A stretch of 55,040 nucleotides of DNA, taken from NCBI GenBank assembly GCA_022793995.1, contig JAAWDY010000010.1, positions 1-55,040 of the forward strand, given 5' to 3'. The notes below the pieces were generated by a model. The model saw only the letters and a program-made list of their open reading frames with translations. It searched no databases and was not told where the DNA came from. The position numbers and the translations under genes were made by a program. Positions 17,560-26,483 of the stretch are shown piece by piece. Each line of letters opens with the position of its first letter. Positions within the stretch are counted from its first letter, which is position 1. This stretch comes from Coprococcus sp. (GTDB lineage: Bacteria; Bacillota; Clostridia; Lachnospirales; Lachnospiraceae).

Positions 17560-18549
17560 CTACTTCGCCTGCCCTGTTGCCTCACAAAAGTGGCACGCTA
17601 CCATATGGTTGCCGCCAACATCACAAAGCGTCGGCGCCTCCTCCTTGCACCGATCCGTCGCCATCGGACACCTGGTATGGAACCTGCACCCGGAGGGCGG
17701 ATTATAGGGGCTTGGTACGTCTCCCTTTAAAATCTGCCGTTTCACCTTTACCCGGGCGTCCGGGATTGGGATTGCGGAAAGCAGCGCTTTCGTATAGGGA
17801 TGGCAGGGATTTTCATAGAGCTCTCTTTTATCCGTTATCTCCACGATCTGTCCCAGGTACATGACTGCAACCCGATTGCTGATATGCTTCACCACGCTTA
17901 GGTCATGGGAAATAAACAGGCAGGTAAAATTAAACTCGCTTTGCAGTTCCTTCATCAGATTCAAGATCTGAGAGCGGACTGAAACGTCCAGAGCGGAGAC
18001 TGGTTCGTCCGCCACCACGAATTCTGGGTTCAAGATCAGAGCTTTGGCGATCACCACTCTCTGTCTCTGCCCCCCGGAGAACTCATGCGGATAGCGAAAT
18101 AGATGCTGTTTCCCAAGACCCACCCGTTCCATAAGCTGGAGCACTTTTTCCTCTCTCTCTTCTGTTGTTCCTATTTTGAAAGCATCCAAAGGGGAACGGA
18201 TAATCTCCATGATCGTCATTCGCGGATTCAAAGAACTATAGGGATCCTGGAAAATCATCTGCATGCGGCGGCGCATCTGCCGAAGTTCTTCCCTTTTCAG
18301 GCGGTTGATATCCTTCCCCCCGAAATCGATTTCTCCTTCCGTAGCCTCGTTTAGTCGGAGGATCGTTCTTCCCAGCGTTGATTTCCCGCACCCGGATTCC
18401 CCCACCAGTCCCAATGTCTCTCCACGGTAAATATCCAGATTCACATTATCTACCGCGTATACCTTGCCTTTCTTTCCTCCAAAGGCATTGCCGGCATTGA
18501 AATATTTCTTCAAATTCTGAATTTTAATCAGTTCTTCCTGACGATTCAT
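17560..18549 (-). CDS. oppF: Oligopeptide ABC transporter ATP-binding protein OppF
   Basis: 329 residues from the ATG at 18549. This start is set by AAGGAGG 9 nt upstream; an in-frame ATG at 18579 lacks such a site. ATPase motifs: Walker A GESGCGKST, signature FSGGQRQR, Walker B FVVADEP, H-loop ISHDLS. The C-terminal oligopeptide-type extension has the CRFHTRCPMATDRC cysteine cluster. It powers import with OppD. It overlaps oppD by 26 bp. Confidence 0.93.
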   Translation of the reverse strand: MNRQEELIKIQNLKKYFNAGNAFGGKKGKVYAVDNVNLDIYRGETLGLVGESGCGKSTLGRTILRLNEATEGEIDFGGKDINRLKREELRQMRRRMQMIFQDPYSSLNPRMTIMEIIRSPLDAFKIGTTEEREEKVLQLMERVGLGKQHLFRYPHEFSGGQRQRVVIAKALILNPEFVVADEPVSALDVSVRSQILNLMKELQSEFNFTCLFISHDLSVVKHISNRVAVMYLGQIVEITDKRELYENPCHPYTKALLSAIPIPDARVKVKRQILKGDVPSPYNPPSGCRFHTRCPMATDRCKEEAPTLCDVGGNHMVACHFCEATGQAK

Positions 18550-19534
18550 TTCCCGCCGCCTCCTTTGCTTCTTTTTCAAAGAGCCAGCATCGAATTTTAT
18601 GGCCCTTTACGTCAAACAGCTCTGGTTCTTTCTTCCTGCACACCTCCATAGAGCATTCGCAGCGATCGCAGAATTTGCATCCCTCAGGCATATTGTAAGG
18701 ACTGGGAACCGAACCCTTGATGGAATACAGAATATCCACCTCCTGATCTAGACGCGGGATGGACTTCAACAATGCTTTTGTATAGGGGTGGCAAGGATTT
18801 TCAAACAATTCCACGGAGGGGGCCTGCTCCATTACCCTGCCGGCGTACATCACTAGAATGTCATCCACCATATCTGCCACAACCCCCATATCATGGGTAA
18901 TCAGAATGATCGCGGTATTAAAATCATCCCTCAGCTTTTTCATCAGATCCAGAATTTGAGCCTGAATCGTCACATCAAGAGCTGTTGTAGGTTCATCTGC
19001 AATCAATAGAGCCGGATTGCACAAAAGCCCCATCGCGATCATGATTCTTTGCCGCATGCCTCCTGAAAGCTGGTGGGGATATTCTTTCATCCTGTATTCC
19101 GGCATGGGAATATTGACTTTCTTCAGCATTTCCAGAGACTTCTGCCTAGCCTCTTTTCGGCTGATCTTTTCGTGCGCCAGAACCGTTTCCTCAAGCTGTT
19201 TTCCGATCGTCATCACTGGATCCAGGGAGGTCATCGGATCCTGGAAAATCATTGCGATCTTATTTCCCCGGATCTGAACCATCTCTTTTTCATCCAGTGT
19301 TCTTAGCTCCCTTCCCTCAAAAAGAATGGAGCCATCGGTAATCTTTCCGAGCTGTTCCGGCAAAAGATGCATAATGGACAACGATGTAACGCTCTTTCCA
19401 CAGCCGGATTCTCCGACGATCCCTAAAATTTTCCCAGCTTCTATCTCAAAGCTGACACCGTCTACTGCTTTTACCATTCCTTTTTTTGTTCCAAAGCATG
19501 TTACTAAATTTTCAACCTTCAATAATGGCTCCAT
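18524..19534 (-). CDS. oppD: Oligopeptide ABC transporter ATP-binding protein OppD
   Basis: 336 residues. Walker A GESGCGKSV, signature LSGGMRQR, Walker B LLIADEPT, H-loop ITHDMG, and the C-terminal cysteine-rich extension CKFCDRCECSMEVC typical of Opp/Dpp ATPases (a possible iron-sulfur site in some members). It forms a heterodimer with OppF on the cytoplasmic side of OppBC. It is separated from oppA by an 80-bp gap holding a strong hairpin, so its level is probably lower than that of the binding protein. Confidence 0.93.
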   Translation of the reverse strand: MEPLLKVENLVTCFGTKKGMVKAVDGVSFEIEAGKILGIVGESGCGKSVTSLSIMHLLPEQLGKITDGSILFEGRELRTLDEKEMVQIRGNKIAMIFQDPMTSLDPVMTIGKQLEETVLAHEKISRKEARQKSLEMLKKVNIPMPEYRMKEYPHQLSGGMRQRIMIAMGLLCNPALLIADEPTTALDVTIQAQILDLMKKLRDDFNTAIILITHDMGVVADMVDDILVMYAGRVMEQAPSVELFENPCHPYTKALLKSIPRLDQEVDILYSIKGSVPSPYNMPEGCKFCDRCECSMEVCRKKEPELFDVKGHKIRCWLFEKEAKEAAGNESSGRTD

Positions 19535-19568
19535 ACTTCCACCTCTTATGCTTGTATTCTTTTTAAAA

Positions 19569-19596
19569 GTTTCTCCGGCTTTTGGACCGGAGAAAC
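19569..19596 (-). terminator. Hairpin after oppA (attenuator or RNA stabiliser)
   Basis: A perfect 10-bp stem GTTTCTCCGG (19569-19578) / CCGGAGAAAC (19587-19596) with an 8-nt loop. On the minus strand it is followed by a broken T-run (CTTTTAAAA), so it is only a partial terminator. It would let some transcription continue into oppDF while protecting the oppA message 3' end. Confidence 0.7.
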
Positions 19597-19614
19597 CCTA
19601 AAGTAGACTTATTC

Positions 19615-21273
19615 TTATTGTTCTACCTTCCACTCCCATACGGAATACTGAAGCTGGAAAAAGTCGGTAATGTCCACGTTGGACAGTTTCTTATTGTATG
19701 CAACAAATTCCGGTGAAAAATAGAGATAGATGTAAGGCACTTCTTCTTTAATACGTACCTGAAGGTCGTCGTAAATTTTCTTTCTATCCTCAAAGCTTGA
19801 AGCAGCCGCGCCTGCATTTACCGTGTCATTCCAAGTCTGGTCGTTAATATTCGCAAAACAGAACGGGCCTCCTACCGTAAAGTTAATCGCCGCGTTGTCG
19901 GGATCCAAAGTTCCTGCTGTACCCATGATTCCTACGTCAACTTCACCTCCAGAAAGTTTGGATACGCAGGTAGCGGTATCTGCTGTTTCCAGATTAATCT
20001 TCATACCGATATCTTCCAGATCCTCCTGGATCATCTCAATAATCGGAACGCTCCGCGGGCTGGAATTGCCCAAAAGATGCAGTTCCCTGTTAAAATCCCA
20101 GCCAGAGTCCTCAAGGAGCTTCTTCGCTGCTTCCGGATCATACTGGTTCATTGATTCTACGGCTGAATTATAATACGGGCTGTCCTTGGGCACCCAGGAG
20201 TTCGCCACTTCCGCCTCGCCTGCAAAAATCGCGTCGGATATCGCCTGCTTATCGATCGCCATTTCAATCGCCTGGCTGACCCCTGGAGTCAGATAATCCC
20301 TCTGTTGGTTGATGCAAAGGTTATAATATCCGGGACCACTTGTTGATTCGCATACCAGGTTTTCCTGATCCTGCGCCAACGCCCAATCGGCGGTAGGAAG
20401 ATTATTCGATCCGCCGGCTACAATGTCAATCTCTTCTGACATCAGACCTGCCAGGAAATTCTCAGAAGGAGTAATACGAATGACAAAGTTATCAAAATCA
20501 GGTGTTCCCATATAATACTCTTTATTTGCCGTGAACTCGATTCGTTCATCCTGTATCATGGATTTATAGATACACGGTCCGTTTCCGATCGGATTCTCCC
20601 AGAAGCTACTGCCATTTACATCCGCAAAAGCCACTCCCTCAAAACAATGACTTGGAAGTGTCAGGAAGTTCAGGTTAAACATCTTGATAAACATTTCCGG
20701 ATCAATTTCTTCTTTGAAGAAGAAGTCGACCGTCTTGTCATCCACTGCCTCTACCTTGACGGACTGATCGCTCGTTTCAATACCAGAATCATCCGTTCCT
20801 TCCAGATACTTCATGATAAAGCTCCTGGGCGCGGCGATCTCTTTATTCGTCATACCCTGAGCTGTCCATACAAAGTCTTCTGCGGTTACCGGCTCGCCGT
20901 CGGTCCACATTGCTTTCTCGTTGATGTACATCCGCATCGTCTTTTTGTCTACCATCTCATATTTGTCGCACAGATGCGGCTCGATGGAGCCGTCGATTTT
21001 TGTGATAAACGGCCTATCCCAAATCAAAATCTGCATATAATCGTCGCCGTTGGTATCGGCCGCGAATGGATTAAAGGTATCTCCCCCGCCGACAACAGCC
21101 ATCGTTACGGTCTTGTCGCCTGTCGAAGACTCCTCTGTCTTACTCGTCTGCTCCTCATTGGTGTCCGTCTTGTCCGATTCTTTGCCGTTTCCACCACAAC
21201 CGGCCGCCAAAACCATCGTCGCTGCAATGGCTATGGCGCAGAAACGCTTTTTCCATTTGATTCTTTTTCTCAT
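19615..21273 (-). CDS. oppA: Opp/Dpp-type substrate-binding lipoprotein
   Basis: 552 residues. A lipoprotein signal peptide with lipobox LAAGC (Cys26) and an acidic Ser/Thr-rich spacer are followed by a family 5 (SBP_bac_5) extracellular binding domain. Visible family segments are GEPVTAEDFVWTAQ, NPIGNGPCIYK and GVSQAIEMAIDKQAISDAI. It captures substrate at the cell surface and hands it to OppBC. The family binds peptides but also sugars and other solutes. The four peptidase genes downstream favour peptides, the sugar enzymes upstream leave the question open. Hairpins flank the gene on both sides. Confidence 0.92.
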   Translation of the reverse strand: MRKRIKWKKRFCAIAIAATMVLAAGCGGNGKESDKTDTNEEQTSKTEESSTGDKTVTMAVVGGGDTFNPFAADTNGDDYMQILIWDRPFITKIDGSIEPHLCDKYEMVDKKTMRMYINEKAMWTDGEPVTAEDFVWTAQGMTNKEIAAPRSFIMKYLEGTDDSGIETSDQSVKVEAVDDKTVDFFFKEEIDPEMFIKMFNLNFLTLPSHCFEGVAFADVNGSSFWENPIGNGPCIYKSMIQDERIEFTANKEYYMGTPDFDNFVIRITPSENFLAGLMSEEIDIVAGGSNNLPTADWALAQDQENLVCESTSGPGYYNLCINQQRDYLTPGVSQAIEMAIDKQAISDAIFAGEAEVANSWVPKDSPYYNSAVESMNQYDPEAAKKLLEDSGWDFNRELHLLGNSSPRSVPIIEMIQEDLEDIGMKINLETADTATCVSKLSGGEVDVGIMGTAGTLDPDNAAINFTVGGPFCFANINDQTWNDTVNAGAAASSFEDRKKIYDDLQVRIKEEVPYIYLYFSPEFVAYNKKLSNVDITDFFQLQYSVWEWKVEQ

Positions 21274-21306
21274 GTTGTACCTTCCTCTCTTTCTTTTATT
21301 TATATT

Positions 21307-21327
21307 TAAATACCGCTCCGGTATTTA
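21307..21327. promoter_or_regulatory. Hairpin in front of oppA
   Basis: A perfect 9-bp stem TAAATACCG (21307-21315) / CGGTATTTA (21319-21327) with a CTC loop in the 93-bp oppC-oppA gap. No T-run follows, so it is more likely a 5' stabilising structure or processing site than a terminator. A palindrome GTGTCGACAC lies just after the oppC stop (21356-21365). Confidence 0.55.
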
Positions 21328-21366
21328 GATATCTCTCACAGTGCGCCGTATAAACGTGTCGACACA

Positions 21367-22242
21367 CTAGATTTTCAGCTTGGGATCCAGCGCGTCCCGG
21401 ATACCGTCGCCTATGAAATTGATCGTCACCACTGTGATCACCATCAAGATACCCGCTGGAACCCACATCCACGGCCGCATCGTCAGGCTGGAAATCGTCT
21501 GGGCATACTGAAGAATATTTCCCCATGACGCAGCCGGCGGCTTTACGCCAAGCCCCAAAAAGCTTAAGGATGCCTCCATCAAAATCGCCTGGGCTGTCCG
21601 AAACGTCATATTGATGAGAACAGGCGACAGAGCGTTTGGCAGTATATACTGCGTCATAATCCTTCCGTCCTTGATTCCCGTGGATTTGGCGGATTGCACG
21701 TATTCCATTTCCCTGGTTATAATGACCTTCGAGTAGATAATCCTTGCAAACTGAGGCCAGCCTGTGATCCCGATCACGATCGTGACTGCTGTGATGGACG
21801 GACCTAAAATAGATACCAAAACGATACAGAGCACAATAGACGGAAAGGACATAAATACGTCCGCCATTCTCAAAACAATCGTTTCCACCCATCCCTTATA
21901 GTAACCTGCCAGAATTCCAAGCGGAACGCCGATGGCTACGCTGAGCAGCATGGAAACCACCCCTACAAAAAGGGAAGTCCTGCCCCCATAGATCAGGCGT
22001 GAAAAAAGATCCCGCCCGATTTCATCTGTTCCCAGAATATAATTTCCTTCCGGTTTCGCATATACGGCTCCAGAATTCGTCGTATAGGGTTCCAGCTCCA
22101 TCGTTAGCGGCAGAATACAGACCGCCAAAACAATCACTCCAAGAATAAATACGCTTACCAGCGCCGCCTTATGGTGGCAGAACCGCTCTATGACGTCCCG
22201 CATATAGGAGTAAGACTCTTGCTCTTTTTTTCTTTTCCCCAT
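21367..22242 (-). CDS. oppC: Oligopeptide ABC transporter permease OppC
   Basis: 291 residues from the ATG at 22242, which has AAAGGGG 8 nt upstream; a GTG at 22251 is in frame but overlaps that ribosome site. The topology is an N-terminal helix near residues 30-50, a large extracellular loop with the family motif NYILGTDEIGRDLFSRLIYGG, and four to five further helices. The EAA-type coupling loop (EYVQSAKSTGIKDGRIMTQY) contacts the ATPases. It pairs with OppB to form the membrane channel and lies 15 bp after oppB. Confidence 0.93.
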   Translation of the reverse strand: MGKRKKEQESYSYMRDVIERFCHHKAALVSVFILGVIVLAVCILPLTMELEPYTTNSGAVYAKPEGNYILGTDEIGRDLFSRLIYGGRTSLFVGVVSMLLSVAIGVPLGILAGYYKGWVETIVLRMADVFMSFPSIVLCIVLVSILGPSITAVTIVIGITGWPQFARIIYSKVIITREMEYVQSAKSTGIKDGRIMTQYILPNALSPVLINMTFRTAQAILMEASLSFLGLGVKPPAASWGNILQYAQTISSLTMRPWMWVPAGILMVITVVTINFIGDGIRDALDPKLKI

Positions 22243-22257
22243 CTTCCTCACCCCTTT

Positions 22258-23214
22258 CTATGAATGTTTGATTCTCGGATCAACGATACAGTAGATAAAA
22301 TCAATGAGAACATTTCCTACCAGTACCGCGGTCGCTACGACTACTGTGACACCCATAATGACGGGATAATCCCTTGCATTGATCGAAGTCGTCATCAGCA
22401 TACCGATCCCCGGCCAGCTGAACACCGTCTCCGTCACCACGGATCCGCCGATCAGAAGCGGAATATTCATACCCACGATCGTCACAATCGGGATCATCGC
22501 GTTCCTCAATCCATGGACGCTCACAACCCGCGTTCTGCCAAGCCCCTTTGCCTTTGACGTCCGAATATAATCTTCTCCCAGTGTTTCCAGCATATTGCTC
22601 CGCACATGGCGCATATATCCGCCGATCTGCTGCAAGGCGAGCGCCGAACAGGGCATAATCATATGGTAGATCAAGTCGGCGGCTGTCTGATTCGACGGGC
22701 TGGTATACATCCCGCCCATGGGAAAAAGACTAAATTTCACGCAGAAAATATAGATGAAAATCATTCCTGCGAAAAAGCCCGGCGTCGAATTTCCAATAAA
22801 AGCAAGTCCAGACGAAATATAGTCAAATGCGGAATTGGGCTTTAACGCCGCTGCAGTGCCCAAGGGAATCGCAATAACCAAAGATAACACCATGGAAGCC
22901 CCCACTAGCAGTAAGGTTCCTCCCAGCTTTTCCAAAATTTCTGCAAACACCGGATTGCCCGTACGGTAGGAGTATCCCAAATTACCGCTTAGAAACTCTT
23001 GCAGCCATTTGATATACTGTATGAAAACAGGCTGGTTCAGCCCCATCTCCTCCTCCATTGCAGCGACCTGGTCCGCTGTCATATGGGGGTTGGAACTGAC
23101 GATAAAATCAATCGGGGAGCCTGGCATCATGGACGTTAAAATATAGGCTAATAAAGTAATTCCAAAGAATGTCACAAGTGCGACCCCCAGCCTTTTAAGT
23201 ATGTATTTCCCCAT
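22258..23214 (-). CDS. oppB: Oligopeptide ABC transporter permease OppB
   Basis: 318 residues from the ATG at 23214 (MGKYILKRLG...), set by CAGGAGG 8 nt upstream. The frame is open a further 60 codons upstream but that part overlaps the lacI end and lacks a ribosome site. About six membrane helices, the N-terminal PGSPID motif and the coupling loop EDYIRTSKAKGLGRTRVV are typical of OppB/DppB. It is the first transporter gene, 31 bp after the LacI regulator gene. The order oppB-oppC-oppA-oppD-oppF is a common clostridial arrangement. Confidence 0.93.
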   Translation of the reverse strand: MGKYILKRLGVALVTFFGITLLAYILTSMMPGSPIDFIVSSNPHMTADQVAAMEEEMGLNQPVFIQYIKWLQEFLSGNLGYSYRTGNPVFAEILEKLGGTLLLVGASMVLSLVIAIPLGTAAALKPNSAFDYISSGLAFIGNSTPGFFAGMIFIYIFCVKFSLFPMGGMYTSPSNQTAADLIYHMIMPCSALALQQIGGYMRHVRSNMLETLGEDYIRTSKAKGLGRTRVVSVHGLRNAMIPIVTIVGMNIPLLIGGSVVTETVFSWPGIGMLMTTSINARDYPVIMGVTVVVATAVLVGNVLIDFIYCIVDPRIKHS

Positions 23215-23245
23215 TACAATTCCTCCTGATAAAAGCTTTCTAAAA

Positions 23246-24316
23246 TTACTCGTCAAACATGAAATCAAGCTTTTTACATTCCGTTTGGAACGTAGAAGCC
23301 CGGCTTGCCATGTGCGACGGCAGAACCACCTCTTCCGGTTTTCGATTGTCACCGGAAATGCGCTGAAACAACCTTCTTGCCGATTCGTATCCAATGTGAT
23401 ACCTGGGCACGATCATTGTCGTGATCGACGGGGAAGTAATAATCGAAATCGCCACGCCGCCAAAGCCAACGATTCCTATTTTCCGGGCCGCGTCGCTTTC
23501 GGATTCCCGGCAGGCGTGAAGCGCCCCCGCCGCAACCTGATCGTTGGCGCATACGACCCCGTCTATGTTCTCTTTTTTCTGTAAGATCCGCCGCATAGCT
23601 TGGTATCCTTCAAGAATGGTATAACCTGCGTCCTCTAACACATCTTCTTGGTCCATGAAGCCATAGCTGTTTAACGCCCGCAGACAGGCCGCCCAGGAAA
23701 TATCGAAAAAGGGAGAATCCTTCGGACTACTTAAATAGGCAATCTGTCTACTTCCATTTTCCAGAAGATGGCAGGTCATTTTGTAAAACGCATCTTCATA
23801 GTCTACCCGTACACAATCCAGACAATAATTTGTTCCGATACATTCCGCCAATACGACCGGAATTCTACGGTTCTGTTTGCTGAGAAAGTTGAGAGATCTT
23901 ATAAACTCAAGATAGCCCGGAACCGTTTCATTCTTGCTTGGAATCAAAATAATTCCGTCAACCCACTGTTTCTCCAGGTTCTCTATAATCCGCTCCTCTT
24001 TCTGCATATCGCCGCTGCTTTCCAGAATAATCGGCGTTACCTGTCGCTGGTAGCAATAATCGCTGGCTCCCTTAATGATGTCTGTAAAATATGTCTGCCG
24101 CAAAGAAGGTATTACAATGCCAATCTGATTTCTTTTCGCGCTTTTCAGATTACTGGCAATGGGATTTACGCTGTAATTTGTTTCCTCAATCGCCTTATAA
24201 ACGCGCTCTTTTAACTCATCGCTTACATTGACCGACTGGTTTATCACTCTTGACACAGTCGAAATGCTTACCTGCGCGATCTTGGCAACATTTTTTATAT
24301 TCGGAATATTCTTCAT
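23246..24316 (-). CDS. LacI-family regulator inside the sugar/peptide operon
   Basis: 356 residues. The helix-turn-helix lies at residues 7-27 (IKNVAKIAQVSISTVSRVIN), followed by a hinge and a PBP1-like ligand domain. The C-terminal half has IDGVVCANDQVAAGAL and GFGGVAISIITSPSITTM, as expected. The ATG lies 1 bp after the lyxK stop with only a weak ribosome site, so translation may be coupled to the kinase. As the only regulator in the run it is the likely ligand of the CG-centred palindrome in the operon promoter (29087-29098). An L-pentose or its phosphate is the likely effector (inference). Confidence 0.9.
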   Translation of the reverse strand: MKNIPNIKNVAKIAQVSISTVSRVINQSVNVSDELKERVYKAIEETNYSVNPIASNLKSAKRNQIGIVIPSLRQTYFTDIIKGASDYCYQRQVTPIILESSGDMQKEERIIENLEKQWVDGIILIPSKNETVPGYLEFIRSLNFLSKQNRRIPVVLAECIGTNYCLDCVRVDYEDAFYKMTCHLLENGSRQIAYLSSPKDSPFFDISWAACLRALNSYGFMDQEDVLEDAGYTILEGYQAMRRILQKKENIDGVVCANDQVAAGALHACRESESDAARKIGIVGFGGVAISIITSPSITTMIVPRYHIGYESARRLFQRISGDNRKPEEVVLPSHMASRASTFQTECKKLDFMFDE

Positions 24317-24317
24317 C

Positions 24318-25814
24318 TTATTGAAATTCTTTCCATACGCCTGATAAGCTTCTAATTACCTTTTGGTAACGCTCGTACTTCTCCTGATAAATTTTTGCGT
24401 ACTCCTGCCTGGGCCAAACGGTCTGCCTTACCTGAACCGTCTTTGCCGTCGCCTCCTGATAATCCTGAAACACTCCGGTTCCCACACCTGCCGCTATGGC
24501 GGCGCCCAAGATCCCTTGTTCCTTACATATCACGGTTTCGATCGGAATCTGCAGCGCGTCCGCAAAAATCTGTACCCATACGCTGGAATTCGCCGCTCCG
24601 CCGGCCAGACGAATCGCGTTCGGCGCCTTCCGGTTCTGAAGCAGGCGCTTTACATGCGTTATATGAGAAAATACAATTCCCTCGTAAACTGCCCGAATCA
24701 TATGGGCCTTTGTGTTGAAATCCGTCAGTCCAATCCATGTTCCTCTCGCCAGAGGGTCTTCATTCGATCCGTTTAAAAATGGAAGAAAAATAATCTTATT
24801 CTCCTTTGGATCCGTTTCCTCTACCCATCGGTTCGTAAGCTCATAAATATTGCTGCTCTCTTTTTCATGAGAAAGAAACTGGTTGATAAACCACTCCATA
24901 TTTCCCGCCGAGGTAGGACTGCTCTCCTCAATCAGAAAATATCCGGGAATACAGTACATTGAATTCAAAGCGACAGTTCCGTTGGTAATGGGAGCTTTTA
25001 CGATATACTCGTTGATACTCCATGTCCCGGCAATCATACATAAAGGCTCCTCATGGTCCAGCCCTGCCGCCAGCCCGCAGGCATCCACGTCGAACATTCC
25101 GGCCGCAACCTTCGTTCCCGCCGAAAGCCCTGTCTGCCCCGCTGCTTCTTCTGTAACCGTTCCGCAAAGTTCACCGGAATACACCAGAGGCGGAAGCTTA
25201 CTGTAGATTTCACCCAGCCCAAAAAGTTCCATTAGTTCCCGGTCATACTGAAACGTATTCAGATTCACCAGATTACCGCCGGATAATGCGGTGTATTCCC
25301 CGTTTGCCTGTCCTGTTAACCGAAAACGGATATAATCGTTTACCGAAAATACATATTGAACCGACTCATACGCCTGAGGCTCATGTTCTTTCAGCCACGC
25401 CAAAAGACTGACCGGCTGGCATGCCAGTATATCCTGAAACGTTTTCTGATAAACCTTTTCTTTTGTCCCATCCTGTTCCCATCGTTTTATGTATTCCCAG
25501 GCTCTAGTATCCGTAGAAAGAATTCCTCTATAAGCCGGTCTTCCTTCCCGGTCTATCAGGTAAAGTCCTTTCCCATGTCCGGAAAAAGAGAGCCCTTTTA
25601 TCTCCTCCGGGGGAATCTGGCTCGTGGCGAGCGCCCTGCGGATCACCTTGGCATTCTGATTCCAGAGCTCTTCCATCTCTCTCTCCGTAAATCCTGGCTG
25701 CGGGGTGAGATTATGTACCGGCTCCTTGGCAACCGCCAAAATATTACCATTTTCATCTACAATTCCTGCTTTTACAAATGTTCCGCCATTGTCAATCCCC
25801 ATCAGATACGACAT
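24318..25814 (-). CDS. lyxK: FGGY-family L-xylulose kinase (LyxK type)
   Basis: 498 residues. The N-terminal ATP-binding block GIDNGGTFVKAGIVDENG, the SFSGHGKGLYLID and LACQPVSLLAWLKEHEP segments and SPTSAGNMEWF resemble E. coli LyxK along their whole length as I recall that sequence, and the length matches. Reaction: L-xylulose + ATP to L-xylulose-5-phosphate, cytoplasmic. The aspartate base is expected in GMFDVDACGLAAG. It lies between the ATC-hydrolase-like gene and lacI. An upstream RhaA-type isomerase could supply L-xylulose from L-lyxose, and UlaE would use the product. Another FGGY substrate cannot be excluded without assay. Confidence 0.85.
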   Translation of the reverse strand: MSYLMGIDNGGTFVKAGIVDENGNILAVAKEPVHNLTPQPGFTEREMEELWNQNAKVIRRALATSQIPPEEIKGLSFSGHGKGLYLIDREGRPAYRGILSTDTRAWEYIKRWEQDGTKEKVYQKTFQDILACQPVSLLAWLKEHEPQAYESVQYVFSVNDYIRFRLTGQANGEYTALSGGNLVNLNTFQYDRELMELFGLGEIYSKLPPLVYSGELCGTVTEEAAGQTGLSAGTKVAAGMFDVDACGLAAGLDHEEPLCMIAGTWSINEYIVKAPITNGTVALNSMYCIPGYFLIEESSPTSAGNMEWFINQFLSHEKESSNIYELTNRWVEETDPKENKIIFLPFLNGSNEDPLARGTWIGLTDFNTKAHMIRAVYEGIVFSHITHVKRLLQNRKAPNAIRLAGGAANSSVWVQIFADALQIPIETVICKEQGILGAAIAAGVGTGVFQDYQEATAKTVQVRQTVWPRQEYAKIYQEKYERYQKVIRSLSGVWKEFQ

Positions 25815-25837
25815 ATCTTAAGTCTCCTCCCTTTACT

Positions 25838-26392
25838 TTAGACAATGGTTTTTTCTTTTAATTTTTCAATTTTAAAATCACAGTAATCGCAGTTTTTCTG
25901 TGCGCTTGTGCAAAGCCAGGTTCCTTGCAGCTCCAGTGCGTTTGCATGTCCATAGTCCCCATAACTTGCGATGTCACACAGATACTCTACCTCTTCCGGA
26001 GAAAGCCCCATCTTCTCCCATCCCTGTACCAGCGCGCATTTTCCTTCCATACGGACCGTGGTATACTCGTCGTTCTTTTCAATCACCTTGTTGCCCACTG
26101 CCAGCGTGTTCGCAACGCTGTTGCAGGATACCAGGAAATCCGCCAGCCCAGCCGGGTCTCCCTCATGGCCCTTACCTGCTCCCAGGCCGTTTGCTTTATA
26201 CTCTCCATAGGCATAGAGGGCCTTCTTTGCATATTTGTCAAACAGATCTCTAGGCATAACTTTGTAGAAAAATCCCAGGTATCTTGCTCTGTCCTCCAAA
26301 GCCGCCTCGATCATGGGACGAATTTCCTCGTAGGTATAGGTGTCCTTCTTGTTATACTCTGCGCGGTACTCCTTCTTGTCTTCCTTTAACAT
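25838..26392 (-). CDS. L-2-amino-thiazoline-4-carboxylate hydrolase-like protein
   Basis: 184 residues. The C-terminal half has the family pattern CDIASYGDYGHANALELQGTWL, then a D-YCDFKI end close to the D-x-C-D-F tail of ATC-hydrolase-like (PF14196-type) proteins. The founding enzymes open a cysteine-derived thiazoline ring, but most members are uncharacterised and the name may not reflect function. GGAGG precedes the ATG. The 91-bp gap in front of it holds a 19-bp perfect dyad, the only large regulatory-looking site inside the sugar half of the operon. Its role next to an L-pentose kinase is unexplained. Confidence 0.75.
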   Translation of the reverse strand: MLKEDKKEYRAEYNKKDTYTYEEIRPMIEAALEDRARYLGFFYKVMPRDLFDKYAKKALYAYGEYKANGLGAGKGHEGDPAGLADFLVSCNSVANTLAVGNKVIEKNDEYTTVRMEGKCALVQGWEKMGLSPEEVEYLCDIASYGDYGHANALELQGTWLCTSAQKNCDYCDFKIEKLKEKTIV

Positions 26393-26426
26393 TTCTTTTT
26401 TCCTCCATTTTTCATTTTTTATCTGA

Positions 26427-26445
26427 TTTGTTTCAATGAAACAAA
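26427..26445. promoter_or_regulatory. 19-bp perfect dyad upstream of the ATC-hydrolase-like gene
   Basis: TTTGTTTCA and TGAAACAAA are exact inverted 9-mers around one central A. A 1-nt loop cannot fold as an RNA hairpin, so it is more likely a protein-binding site. The regulator is unknown, and the centre is not the CG usual for LacI proteins. Confidence 0.5.
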
Positions 26446-26483
26446 CCTTGACAACCTCAAAATCTATTTACCTGTCCGTATAC

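Noticed and set aside
22258-23394. Longer OppB (378 aa)
   Set aside because: The extra 60 residues overlap the regulator gene and are not permease-like. AGGAGG fixes the start at 23214.
24318-25814. Rhamnulokinase (RhaB), because of the RhaA-type neighbour
   Set aside because: The sequence resembles LyxK over its full length, and no rhamnulose-1-phosphate aldolase is in the window.
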